Under the pieces are notes generated by a model. It saw only the letters and a program-made list of their open reading frames with translations, was not told the origin of the DNA and searched no databases. DNA of 64,000 nt, taken from assembly GCA_038025085.1 (NCBI GenBank), contig CM076154.1, positions 33,658,501 to 33,722,500 on the forward strand. The letters are read 5' to 3'. Source of the DNA: Tetragonia tetragonoides (Eukaryota > Streptophyta > Magnoliopsida > Caryophyllales > Aizoaceae). Of the stretch, positions 1 through 11,000 are shown piece by piece. The stretch's first letter is position 1. Every line of letters starts with the position of its first letter. The position numbers and the translations under genes were made by a program.

Positions 1-559
1 CTTACATAAGATTGTCTTATGGTGAGATGTAATTTTCTATAAAAATAAAAACGATTTAGGCAATTAGGCGCGTGCTTTTATTTGGATGGTGTTTTGTCAT
101 TTATTTACTGGACTTAGTCTCAAAGGGAGTTATTTCAAAAACTTAAGCGATCAAATGACATGCCTAAGGTAGGATAGTTTAATGATATTTGATTCTTGTA
201 AATTCTATTTCTGTATTTCTTTTTTTTTAAATCTTTTTATGTTAATTTTGGGAACTGAGTTTCTCCATTCTACTTTTTTTTAAATAATCTAAATGGCAGG
301 CTGATTAGCTCTAAAGTAATTTTGATGAACGGAAACGATTCAAAACTCTTCTTGAGTTAGAACTAACACTTCAGAAACGAAAATGCAGACAAATAGAGAG
401 CAGTACGACTTGAAGCGGTATTAGTTGGTGATGCATTACTAAGTAATGTACAAAAGTTTTTTTTTTTTCCGTAGTTCTGAAGTATGAAAGTGCAATAATA
501 TTTAGCATATTATGATTATGGTATGATATGTTTCATGTTATTTGTTGAAGGGCAACTTC

Positions 560-832
560 TCGTAGTTAAAGAGGATGTTGTTTTACATCAGTCCATTCTT
601 GATCCTCGAAGCCTTTATCAATCGTGGCGGATCCAGGAATCCGTTTAAGCGTGCACGTCCTCTTCTAAACATAGGACATTTCTTAAAAAATATAAAAAAG
701 AAAAACAGATTTTATAAAGGAAAATCGTTAAACAGTGTGGCTCCGCCACTGATTATCAATGATGATGAAATTTCAAAAACTGATATTAAGTTTGTTGTGT
801 TTGATGATCTTGCACTTGCTCAACCTTCATAG
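560..832 (+). CDS. 3' terminal exon of an unidentified gene, carrying an in-frame MITE
   Basis: The frame ending with TAG at 830-832 looks coding on both sides of an inserted repeat. Before it the frame reads FYISPFLILEAFIN, after it INDDEISKTDIKFVVFDDL, ending LALAQPS. A stop at 553-555 lies upstream in this frame, so the exon probably begins at a splice acceptor near 556; the ATG at 575 is unlikely to be the real start. The 130-bp insert plus its 8-bp target duplication (138 bp) keeps the frame open and adds 46 residues, many of them basic. I do not recognise the protein, and the upstream exons could not be assigned. Another frame (EGQLLVVKEDVVLHQS) is also open for a short way, so the frame choice is not certain. 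Confidence 0.4.
623..752. mobile_element. hAT-like MITE, 130 bp
   Basis: The ends are inverted repeats, roughly GTGGCGGATCC at the left and GGCTCCGCCACTG at the right. The 8-bp direct repeat TTATCAAT flanks the element at 615-622 and 753-760. An 8-bp target duplication is typical of hAT-superfamily elements. It sits inside the exon annotated at 560-832. Confidence 0.7.
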
Positions 833-1572
833 GAAGAATATTGTTTATGTACTCCGTACAACCTTGTGATTTCACTAGTAGTATAAATGTACTTTTCTCA
901 AAGTACCGCTTGTGAGTTGTGTGGTTTTCCACTCAAAAAGGAAAAAAGTTTCACTTTCACCCTTACAACATGGTAGGTACTTTATTTGAGGTACTAGGAA
1001 TACAAATCAGAACAGTAAAATAGAATATCCATTAGCTTTGCACAACCAGAGTTTAAGCATGAAATTGGAAAAAAAGCATATTTCAGTACTGTCACCTAGT
1101 TCATTTTTGACAGTTTCCAAATCTTCTGATAGTAATATGTAAGGAAAGAAACGAGCGGATTCAAACCAATTGCATCCTGATTATGATGGTTGTTTCCATA
1201 TTTAGTTAGAATAGCATATTCAACTCCGGCATTTCATGAGCACCCGAAGACTTGCACCAATGAGTTAAGATTTTCAGGTGATGCATGAAGCATACAAAGC
1301 ATCACAATTTAAACAGATCCAGTATCAAAACAGCAAAGCTTTGATTACCCCTTGATGATTTTCTTGAGAAAAACCTACATTCAGAAGATAAATAAGACTA
1401 AAGAGCAAGAATACATACTTTGGAGCCAGTTTACCGAATACACAAAGCAATGCATCTTCAGTGCTGATTTTGCAGTAGAAACTCAAGAAAGTTGCAGGGC
1501 AATAAAAATTTCAATTCACAAAACTAAAACAGAAACAAATCCTCTTCAATATTTAGAGAGAAAATCTCCTGC
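833..1572. other. intergenic, 3' flanks of two convergent genes
   Basis: AT-rich sequence between the end of the plus-strand gene and the stop of the minus-strand OB-fold gene. It probably holds both 3' UTRs. No other gene or repeat is recognised. Confidence 0.5.
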
Positions 1573-3624
1573 TCATTCTTCGACAACATTCACCAATTCA
1601 TATTCCACGAGCGAAAGATTATTATCCTCCTTAACCTCAAAGGTGGCAGGTTCAGCAACCTCAACACGACCCCATTTGTCGACTGCTAGCCTCATAGAAC
1701 CCTTGAACATGTCAATCTTTGCATTACGCAGGATCACTGTACTGCCTGCCTGCATGAGATCAACTGCAAGAATGATACCCAAGTTAGGATAAACAACAAT
1801 CAATCTCTCAATGATCAGAAATGCACTTGAAGACAACAGCAAAGCTTCACTTCTACAAGAAGATTTAACAAACCAAACTGTCTGCTTAATTTAAGTAGCT
1901 ACAAATGGACGAAGACAACAATTGAGTTGCTCTTGGTGCACACTTCACTGTTAGCTTTTACTACTTCCCCCTTTTAATTGTCTCAGTTTTGTGAGGCGAT
2001 TTCAATCAAAGATATAACATATTACTAGAAGAACAAAAAACAACTAGAACAGTGCAGAGGGATGACCAATAAAAGTAACACATTTGACGTGATTTTAAGG
2101 GAATACTAGACTCCACTACAAAGTGGCTATTTAGGAGAGATGCATCTGTCTGAGAAACATACAGAGTCCAATGCCATTCTAGTTGAGACCAACTTCATAG
2201 ATCAAGTTCAACAGCAACTTGTGAGTCATACTCATGCTCATGCTCATTCTTATAAACCAAATTGAGCAACTTATCAATCATACTCATGCTCATTCTTATA
2301 AATATATCAATAGTGCTTTCACAAACCCGTTGGGGAGAGAAATTTATTCATATGACCATAGTGGTGATTTCACCATAAGTTTTCCTTACAAGGAATAGAC
2401 ACTGATCCTCACATAGTCACATGCCCTGTTATTGCAATACGGACTCACTATCCATTAGAGTTTTGAGCATGCACTCCCTCGACAACAGGATTATGATGAA
2501 CTAACAAACAAAGCAGCATAAGAACGCAAACATTGACAAAGATATAGCCGCTATCATGATAGAAGTAAGAACATGGAATTTCTGAATTTCAGAATAGCTG
2601 ATAGCGATGACAGCAAAATACCACAGTAACTATACTCTTCCCCTCCGATTTCAATTCCTCCACCCGCTCAGAAATAGAAAAAAAGTAAAGAAAGAAAACA
2701 CCCATCTTTTCGAAAATGTTAGAAGGAAGAACCGACAATTCCTAAAACGGATAGCCCCTTTGTCAAAAAAAAAACCTTATAAAATGGATAAATCTATTCA
2801 AAATAGTTAAATCTTTCTTCAGAGTTCACTAACATAAAAACCCTTTCAACTTCTTCCCCACAAGACATTCCCCAATCTTAGAAAATGGGATAAATGCAGA
2901 AACTGTTATATGGGAACACAATTGATTTCACATAGATAAACATCAGAAGAATGGCTTGCAGATCAACAAACAGAAATTGGTAGGACGATATATAAAAATT
3001 AATAAACCCTCCAAAATTCTCCATGTATAACAAGTAAAAATGCCAGGACAATAGTTCCCACACCCCACCCACAAAAAAAATCCCCTTTTCCATGAATTTC
3101 CATATATTTAACACTCCATCAGACTATCTGGGTATGAAATGGCTAATTCAAATATAAACTCCATGTAACCCAAAACCAACCAGAATACAAATTTCAATGC
3201 ATCCAATTAACACAAAATCTAATAGGCAAATGACAATATTCAACAAATGCCCACCAAATCAAACCCAGAACAAAAAGTTACAAAACAACAAAAAAAAATT
3301 AAAATCAGAAGAGAGAGAAAGAGAGATACTTTGTTCGTTACGAGCGGTGAAGACAATAACCCCAGTTTCATCACCAACAATACACTCAGCAATACGAGAA
3401 GGCCGGGGATTAAGAGAAGAAGATCTCCCTTTTTGTAAGACGGTCTTAGCACTAACAACTTTAACAGTCAAAGTATGTCCTGTTGTTCCTGGTTTCAGCT
3501 GGTCAATCTTTACGAATACTGGCTTTCTCTTTCCTGCTGCTGTTACTGCTGCTGCTGATGACGGTGTTGCTGATGTTGCTGATGTTGCTGATGGTGTTGC
3601 TGATGTTGCTGGTGTTGTCGCCAT
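1573..3624 (-). CDS. OB-fold nucleic-acid-binding protein, At4g28440-like
   Basis: There are two exons, 3624-3330 and 1763-1573, joined across an intron of about 1.57 kb with donor GT at 3329 and acceptor TTGCAG before 1763. The spliced CDS is 486 nt, 161 residues. Exon 1 has a low-complexity Ala/Thr/Ser/Pro leader (about residues 1-30), then KRKPVFVKIDQLKPGTTGHT and the segment ending GDETGVIVFTARNEQ. Exon 2 continues DLMQAGSTVILRNAKIDMFK and ends YELVNVVEE. This is the OB-fold of the small plant family typified by Arabidopsis At4g28440, distantly related to SOSS-B/RPA-type ssDNA-binding proteins. A nucleic-acid-binding role is inferred from the fold, and I know of no established pathway. 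The start is the first ATG, after a GAT/ATC trinucleotide run. The leader is encoded by trinucleotide repeats and may vary in length. Confidence 0.9.
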
Positions 3625-3658
3625 TGATGATGATGATGATGATGAAAGAGAAAAGCTT

Positions 3659-3667
3659 AAACCCTAA
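3659..3667 (+). promoter_or_regulatory. telo-box-like element in the 5' leader
   Basis: AAACCCTAA, continued as ACCCTAGG, lies about 35 bp upstream of the OB-fold gene's ATG, in reverse orientation to the gene. Telo-boxes are common near transcription starts of plant genes linked to translation and cell proliferation. The function here is inferred. Confidence 0.4.
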
Positions 3668-3814
3668 CCCTAGGAGAGAGAGAGGGGAAATGAAATGGGG
3701 AAAAATGAAACCCTAGAGTATGGATGGAGAGAGAAAGAAAGAGTTTGTTGGAGGGGTTTTAGGAGAGAAGGGTGAGTGAGGGCGTGAAAGACGTGCGTGG
3801 GTGTTATTTTTTGT

Positions 3815-3859
3815 GTTGGTTGTTTGTTGTTGTTTGTTGTTGTTGTTGTTGTTGTTGTA
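3815..3859. repeat. (TTG)n microsatellite
   Basis: A run of TTG/TTTG units just upstream of the OB-fold gene leader. Confidence 0.85.
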
Positions 3860-4078
3860 CCAAACCTATATCCAATTAACCTGGTCCAACATACTCAAGC
3901 CCGTTTGTGTTTTTTTTCTTTCCTTTTTCTAAACAAAAATAGGGTAAAAGAGTGCAATGACAATGAGGCACTCCCCGCCCGTTAGGATGTGTTCAACATT
4001 GAATATATCAAGAATAACACATTGTTCTCTGCACATTTGTTTTACTGAATCTATATGTCAGTACTGAACTGAATTGCA

Positions 4079-4280
4079 TTTTTTTTTTTTTGAGAGAAAT
4101 TGAAAAGAATAGGGCCTAACTGCCCAGTGTAAGCTAGCACCAACAAGGGGCTAGTATAATTCATAAAAGCCAGTAGACACAAGCCATGAGGGGAATGAAG
4201 ATTCGAATCCACAACCTTGTCTTACCAAATCAGTTGGAAGTAAGTTTGGAACTATTAGACCACCACCATGATTGGTAAGA
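4079..4280 (-). mobile_element. tRNA-derived SINE-like element
   Basis: Read on the minus strand, it starts near TCTTACCAATCATGGTGG with an A-box-like TGGTGGTCTAATAG. It then has a B-box-like GGTTGTGGATTCGAATC and ends in a long A-tract (T-run at 4079-4092). This is the layout of a Pol III-type plant SINE. A 12-bp direct repeat CCGTTTGTGTTT occurs at 3901-3912 and 4281-4292. If it is the target duplication, the inserted unit is 3913-4280 rather than ending at the T-run. Confidence 0.6.
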
Positions 4281-5097
4281 CCGTTTGTGTTTGGTTGTTT
4301 ATTTTTTATTTTTTCTTTTTTTTTCCTCGTCTTTGTCTTAAAATATTAGATTGGATGATCCAAAAGTATTATATAAATTTATGATGGGGATAATGCAAAC
4401 AAATTTGGAACAGTGGGGGTGCTCTAAAAAGCTTAATGGTTGATTGTTTATACATCCAAAATAATATAAGGAGTATTGTTATTGGTTGAGATCACGAATG
4501 AAACTATGATCTTAGATCATGTCATAATGTCTTGAAAAGGTTGGTTTTGGAGCTTGTGAAGGTATTAGGCGAGTGAATCTATAGTTAAGATTTAAGAATG
4601 CTTTTAACCTATTACTGTTTTAGTGAAGTGATAAATTGATTATCGTTAGAGTTGTAGTAAGTGATCTGAATGAAGATCAATTTAGAAATCCTTTAAAAAA
4701 ACTTATATTTTGAGAGAACTACTATGAGTAATATTAATTTCTTGAATCAAATAAAAAAAAAGTTGAGTTATATGAATCCATCTTATAATCTAATAAAATT
4801 AACCTTTTGGTTTAAATATTCGTAATGAATTTTTGATATTGTTTACGGGTTAGACGGTTGGTGAGTTTTTTTTGAGTATCTTTATAAAATGATTTTTTTT
4901 TTTTTAATTTTGAAAAGACAATAATGAATGTTACAAATAATCATAACTTAATTCTTTTTTGTTTCCTTTCAAACAAGGAGGTGTAGACCGTAGTAGTTAA
5001 AAGAGAAAAAAAAAGGATCTTGAATAGAACTTGTATATGGTCAAGCAACCATAAATAGATCATTGGACCACATTTTTTGGATCTAATTAGGCTCCGT

Positions 5098-5372
5098 TTG
5101 ATTCACCTGGATAAAACTGATCTGAGCTGAACTGAACTTAATTGATTTTTTAAACTTGACCGTTAACCATTTAAAATTCGTCCAAACATAGTTAATATTG
5201 GACTCATTTGAAAGTATGCTTTGAGATCTTTCCGATGACATAATTTTCATCATGAAATTATTTCGGAATGAAAAGTTATATGAGTAATAAAGTTACACAT
5301 GAACTGAACTGAACTGAACTGGACTGAACTGAACTGAATTTAAGTAAAATTAAGGTGAATCAAACAGAGGTT
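5098..5372. mobile_element. Tourist-like MITE, copy 1
   Basis: About 275 bp with terminal inverted repeats GGCTCCGTTTGATTCACCT and AGGTGAATCAAACAGAG. The trinucleotide TTA flanks both ends. Near the right end it has a run of GAACT(G) pentamers. The 3-bp TTA duplication and the GGCTCCGTTTG terminus fit the PIF/Harbinger (Tourist) group. Closely related copies lie at 33442-33703 and 36771-37047. Confidence 0.75.
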
Positions 5373-5670
5373 TAGTGATGAGATGGATTAACTTAACATA
5401 TTTCGTAGTTCAAAAGAGGTATAGAGGGTAGACAAATATTAAATCAAGGTTCCATGTACAATTCCTAGAGACTTTCACACTAGCGAAATTAGTCAAAATT
5501 TCCATGAATTTAGTGATATGATGTAATGAACATTTACTAATTTTCTTGGAGAAAGATGTGAGACTCGAATTTAGGTAGACCTCCATCATAGTACTAACCA
5601 AAGCACCAGGCCATTATTAACAACGTTAGTTTGGAATGAATAACCTCTTTTGAACATTGTGAGTGGTTTT

Positions 5671-5870
5671 GAATTTTTTTTTTTTAATTTTTTACTTTAA
5701 CCATAGGTTTATCTAAGTCTTTTGAACCAAACTTAATCTTGTTCGCACTGGTTAGCCCACTAAGGAGTAAAAGTGTTGTCACTAAATAGTTTCTCCATTC
5801 ACAAAATTCGAACCCTCAATTTTGCTTAAGGGATGAGAGTGTCAAACCACTCATACCAACCACTTAAATT
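5671..5870 (-). mobile_element. tRNA-derived SINE-like element
   Basis: On the minus strand there is an A-box-like TGGTATGAGTGGTTTGAC, a B-box-like GAGGGTTCGAATTTT about 30 nt on, and a 3' A-tract (T-run at 5674-5685). Target duplications were not resolved. Confidence 0.5.
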
Positions 5871-6323
5871 TTAGCAACAGTAAGACGGTAATACCATAAC
5901 ATAATATGTAAAAAGGTACACTGCCTCTTTCCGTTGACCATAGAAGACCTACCATAAAAGGGGTAGCAAAGTTGGTCAGGTCGAATTTTATGGCCAAGGT
6001 CTAAGTTCATTTCCTACTAGTACTCTTTGCTGAACCTGTTTCCAAATTTATCTTGTTGATTCGTCTAGTGTGTGTCATTTACCGATTATTGCACAGACTC
6101 GAGATTTATCCAATGCACGCTCTAAAATAGTGATTGCGGGTTGCTCATACAAAAAAACAAAGAAACAAAAGAAGACCGACTGTTATTGTGGCTTGGAATT
6201 GGACGTAATCATATCTATTGCTATTGTTACTGGAACCACAGAATATCGTGCTTCCCTTCCTTGGTTCTTTCTCTTTAACACTCAAGATTCAAACCCATCA
6301 AAGCACAAACAAGAAAACCAGAA

Positions 6324-7928
6324 ATGATGGGCACAACCAGCCTTTGCTTGTTAACTCCATCACAAACCAACATCTCCAAATTCATCTCAAATCATCCTCA
6401 CCTCACAATGCTAGAAAATCAGTGCACCACCATGCAAGACCTCAAGAAAATCCACGCTCACCTCATAAAAACAGGCTTATCCAAAGACATTATTGCCATT
6501 AGCCGTGTACTAGCCTTCTCTGCCACTTCCCCTGCTGCTGACTTAAACTATGCCCTTTCCCTCTTCAACCATATCGAAAACCGCAATCTTTTCACTTGGA
6601 ACACCATTATAAGAGGCTTTTCCCAGAGTTCAGCTCCCCAAAATGCAATATTTCTCTTCATAGACATGTTAATCAATTCACCAATTGAGCCTCATAGGCT
6701 TACTTACCCTTCACTCTTCAAAGCTTATGCTCAGCTTGGCCTTGCCCATTGTGGAGCTCAGCTTCATGGGAGGATTTTAAAGTTGGGCCTTGAATTTGAT
6801 CCATTCATAAGGAATACAATCATTAATATGTATCGTACTTCCGGGTTGTTGAGTGAAGCTTATAAGGTCTTCGATGAGGATGAGGATTTCGATGTAGTGG
6901 CTTGGAACTCGATGATTATGGGACTTGGAAAGAGTGGGGAAATCGACGAGGCTAGGAGATTGTTTGAGAAAATGGGGTTGAGAAGAAATGCAATTTCATG
7001 GAATAGTATGATTAGTGGGTGTGTTAGAAATGGGAGACTGATGGAAGCAGTGGAACTTTTTAGGAGAATGCAAGAGGAGGGGACAAGGGCGAGTGAGTTT
7101 ACAATGGTGAGCTTATTGAATGCTTGTGCAACTATGGCATCCCTCGAACAAGGGGAGTGGATTTATCAGTACATATGCAAGTGTAAATTTGAACTGAATA
7201 CCATTATGGTTACTGCAATTGTGGACATGTACTGCAAGTGCGGTGACATTGAGAAGGCACGTGGTGTATTTGAGACGGTCTCCATTAAAGGTTTATCATG
7301 TTGGAATTCCATGATTCTAGGATTAGCAAATAATGGTTGTGAGCTTGTTTCATCACACACAGAACCAAATGATGTTACTTTTCTCGGACTTTTGTCAGCT
7401 TGCAATTATGTCGGTAATGTCAGTAAAGCAAGAGATTATTTCCAGCTAATGACCCAAACATACAACATCGAGCCCTCAATTAAGCACTATAATTGCATGG
7501 TTAATATTTTGGGACAAGCTGGCTTTCTAGGTGAGGTGAATGAACTAATTAAACATATGACAGTCGAGCCAGATGCTGTCATATGGGGTTCATTACTCTC
7601 AGCTTGTAAGAAACATGGAAACCTAGAGATGGCAGAGTGGGCTGCCAGGCATATGAATGAGACTGATTCCAATGATAGTGCAGCTTATATACTCATGTCT
7701 AATGTCTATGCAGCCTCTGGCGATTTTGAGAACGCAATCAAACCACGCATTACAATGAAGGAGAATCAAATTTCAAAAGAGAGAGGGTGCAGTTCCATCG
7801 AAATCGATGGCCAAGTTCAAGAGTTTGCTTATGGTGGAACATTGCATCCCGAAATGCAAGAGTTGATGTTGCTTTTGCATTCTTACTTTAAAGATGACAA
7901 ATTCCCAACAGAAGAAATGAATTTATGA
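6324..7928 (+). CDS. PLS-class E-type pentatricopeptide repeat protein, At2g42920-like
   Basis: Single-exon gene of 534 codons. Tandem PPR motifs begin near residue 45 and run to about 460. Diagnostic pieces are LFTWNTIIRGFSQ, VVAWNSMIMGLGKSGEIDEA, AISWNSMISGCVRNGRL, MVTAIVDMYCKCGDIEKA and AVIWGSLLSACKKHGNLEMA. An E/E+ region follows (YILMSNVYAASG ... GCSSIEIDGQVQEF), and no DYW deaminase domain is present. PPR-E proteins bind organellar RNA base by base and usually take part in C-to-U editing with a partner deaminase. The Arabidopsis homologue I recall is annotated as plastid-targeted, and a Ser/Thr-rich N-terminus is seen here. One L/S motif near residue 335 looks short: GLANNG runs into CELVSSHTEPNDVTF where about 12 residues would be expected. 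The ATG at 6324 is followed directly by a second ATG. Confidence 0.9.
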   Translation: MMGTTSLCLLTPSQTNISKFISNHPHLTMLENQCTTMQDLKKIHAHLIKTGLSKDIIAISRVLAFSATSPAADLNYALSLFNHIENRNLFTWNTIIRGFSQSSAPQNAIFLFIDMLINSPIEPHRLTYPSLFKAYAQLGLAHCGAQLHGRILKLGLEFDPFIRNTIINMYRTSGLLSEAYKVFDEDEDFDVVAWNSMIMGLGKSGEIDEARRLFEKMGLRRNAISWNSMISGCVRNGRLMEAVELFRRMQEEGTRASEFTMVSLLNACATMASLEQGEWIYQYICKCKFELNTIMVTAIVDMYCKCGDIEKARGVFETVSIKGLSCWNSMILGLANNGCELVSSHTEPNDVTFLGLLSACNYVGNVSKARDYFQLMTQTYNIEPSIKHYNCMVNILGQAGFLGEVNELIKHMTVEPDAVIWGSLLSACKKHGNLEMAEWAARHMNETDSNDSAAYILMSNVYAASGDFENAIKPRITMKENQISKERGCSSIEIDGQVQEFAYGGTLHPEMQELMLLLHSYFKDDKFPTEEMNL

Positions 7929-8097
7929 AATGATATTTTTCATCTATTGAACCAGAACAATACAACAGTTACATTTTGTACAGGGATGTGGAAGCGGAAT
8001 AGCCGTCTTATTCATATGGACTACCATAAGAAGCATTTTAAGGCCACAGAGTTGAAGTTTCATCATTCAGAGTTAGTGGTTTGTTGATGTCTGTTCA

Positions 8098-11000
8098 CTA
8101 TGTTTCTAAAGTTTTCTCTTCTGACACAACTAATGCCTGCTCTGGCTCCTTCTCTTCTTCTACTACTGCAGCCACTGTTTGTAGCTGCGCTTCCTCTTGT
8201 ACAGTCACAGTTTCTTCTTTGTCTAGTTGGGGTTCAGAATGTTGCCGATAGTATCGTAGTATAACTAAGGAGATAAAAGCTGCAAGAAACACAAAAGCTA
8301 GATGAGTTCTATTTGAGCATTGCAATTGTACAAAGGCAATCTAACTCACATTATCCATTTGGTCACAGGAACAACAATGTGTCTTTAATACTAAAGGAAA
8401 CTAGCAAACCTGAATTTGCTGATTTCAATACACTTTTTAATTGAGATCATTGTGTCTAAATGCAACCGTTATTCTCCACTGAACAGAAATAAACCTGTCT
8501 TTGAAGTTGTTTATTTCGATTATCATTTTTTAACTCAGACAATGTGTTTGAGTGCAACAGTTATTGTGCACTGAACAGACTCAAATGGATAAAGCTTACC
8601 ACAAGAACTACCCGAGAAATCATTTACAAATAACTAACTGGCAACAAAGCTTAGACAAGCATACGCCAAATGATAATATTGCCGATCATGAGGTGCACAG
8701 TTACCTGCAACAATACGTGTTCTGAGACTGGACAGATTCCAAAACGTGGCAGCAGCTGACATTCCCACAATCCTTTTGTGAGAACAAGCTCCCCACACTT
8801 CCAAAACCCTTGACTTGCATTGCTCAACTATTGAATGAAAAACAAAATCTTTCAATAATGAATCACTGAGTTTAACCACACTAGCTACAACCAATTCAAA
8901 TTAAGACCAATATTTGTACCTCTTCTATGTATCTGAGCTGAATAGGAAGAGTATAGTTTTGGGGCAGTAAAGCTGGTGAAGAATCCTGCTCATTTCATGC
9001 ACATAAAATTATCCCAAGGGTCTTAACATAATATATAGTCCTCCAAAACACATTGAACTTGAAAATGATCATACCAAGTGCACAAAGCCTCCACAGGGTT
9101 AAAAGATGACCATACTCAGCCCCAAACAAGAGAAATGTAGCTACCTGTATCATCATAGTAAAATTGGATATCATGAGTACTCTTTAATTGAAAAATGAGA
9201 AAATTTCCAAACTTATATTATGTTGATGAGTGGTAACATGAAGTGTAATTACTTTCAAGGTCATGGATGGCTCTCCAGAGAAAAGCTCTCGTGCCTTCGA
9301 AATTGCAAGATTTAGAGCTGGGAGAACTACTCTAATCACTCTCAAAATGTCATCCTCTTTCAATTTCACCTCACAAGCTTTCCCCTCATCTTTTCTGCAG
9401 ATTCATCACAATATTGAATTACAAAGTTTGCCAAACATACAACATTCAGATATTTACAATATCATTTCCTTAAAATTTATAGAATCGAATAGTGAATTCT
9501 TACCTTTGATGCAATGTATTTGAGACAAATGATGCTGCCAAAAACAGGAGCCCCAGTTTTGAGATCACTGAGAAAAAGCTGGGGAACAAAATTCCAAAGG
9601 TCTATCATTGATGCAGGAGCAACATGCTTAAAAAACGATACACATCATATTCACCATTATATAGATCTTAGGAATGATCTTGATTCCTCTACACGGCTCC
9701 TCAAGAACAACAATGGTGTTTTCCAAGGGGAATTGAAAGAACATTCAATCTCAGTTCTATTATGTTCGTTTATGGAGCATGTTTTAAAATGGGTTACAAT
9801 TACACTGCCTCCTACATTGAAGATACTTTGGAATACACGCGCAAGATGGGGATTAAAGCTCTTGTTATATGATCACGTCATTATGGAGAACCTCGTAATC
9901 TTGGCAGTTCTGATAGTTGTTCGTATTTTGGCCATAACTCGCTCATACTAAATCTAAACGTGATGATTCAAATCTCTGTAGAAAGATATGATCGAGATCT
10001 ACAACATTGATGCTTTGAGTTTTCTCTAATTCAAAGCGCAACATGGTCAAAAACGCGTAACAAGTTACAGAACATATTCCTTGCGCGCCAAGGCAACGAC
10101 TTTAGTTTAGTTATTGTGTCCTAGTTTATTTTAACTTGCTTTTAGCGTGATTTATTGCTTAGGAAACTAATAATCTGGTTATTATTAGCATTATGAGTCC
10201 ATTAGGAATTAGAAAAGCTGTTAGATAGTTTGTTTTACAATTGTAATCAGTTTCATAGTTAGTTTCCTACTTGGATTAGGATTCCTAGTAGCTTTATATT
10301 TCTTTGTCTATATATAGGGGAGAGCACGAAATTGTAACATAGACTTTGATGATTAATGATTAATACGTGAGTATTTACCCCTCAAATTGAGTGATTCAGT
10401 TTGAAACCCTTGTGTGTGATGCGCAAGTCTTGTTCTTGAGTGATTCTTGAACGAAAAACCCCAACCCCTTGAGTGATTCGAGAGGTATATCCCTTTTATT
10501 GTTTTGTTTATCAAAAATACAGAAAATCCCTAAATAAATCACATCAACTTGGTATCAGAGCAAGCGTTTGGAGTTTTATTGATGCAGGAGCAACATGCTT
10601 AAAAAACGATACACATCATATTCACCATTATATAGATCTTAGGAATGATCTTGATTCCTCTACACGGCTCCTCAAGAACAACAATGGTGTTTTCCAAGGG
10701 GAATTGAAAGAACATTCAATCTCAGTTCTATTATGTTCGTTTATGGAGCATGTTTTAAAATGGGTTACAATTACACTGCCTCCTACATTGAAGATACTTT
10801 GGAATACACGCGCAAGATGGGGATTAAAGCTCTTGTTATATGATCACGTCATTATGGAGAACCTCGTAATCTTGGCAGTTCTGATAGTTGTTCGTATTTT
10901 GGCCATAACTCGCTCATACTAAATCTAAACGTGATGATTCAAATCTCTGTAGAAAGATATGATCGAGATCTACAACATTGATGCTTTGAGTTTTCTCTAA

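Noticed and set aside
3483..3716. Leu-rich plus-strand open frame
   Set aside because: Shadow of the trinucleotide-encoded leader of the OB-fold gene on the opposite strand.
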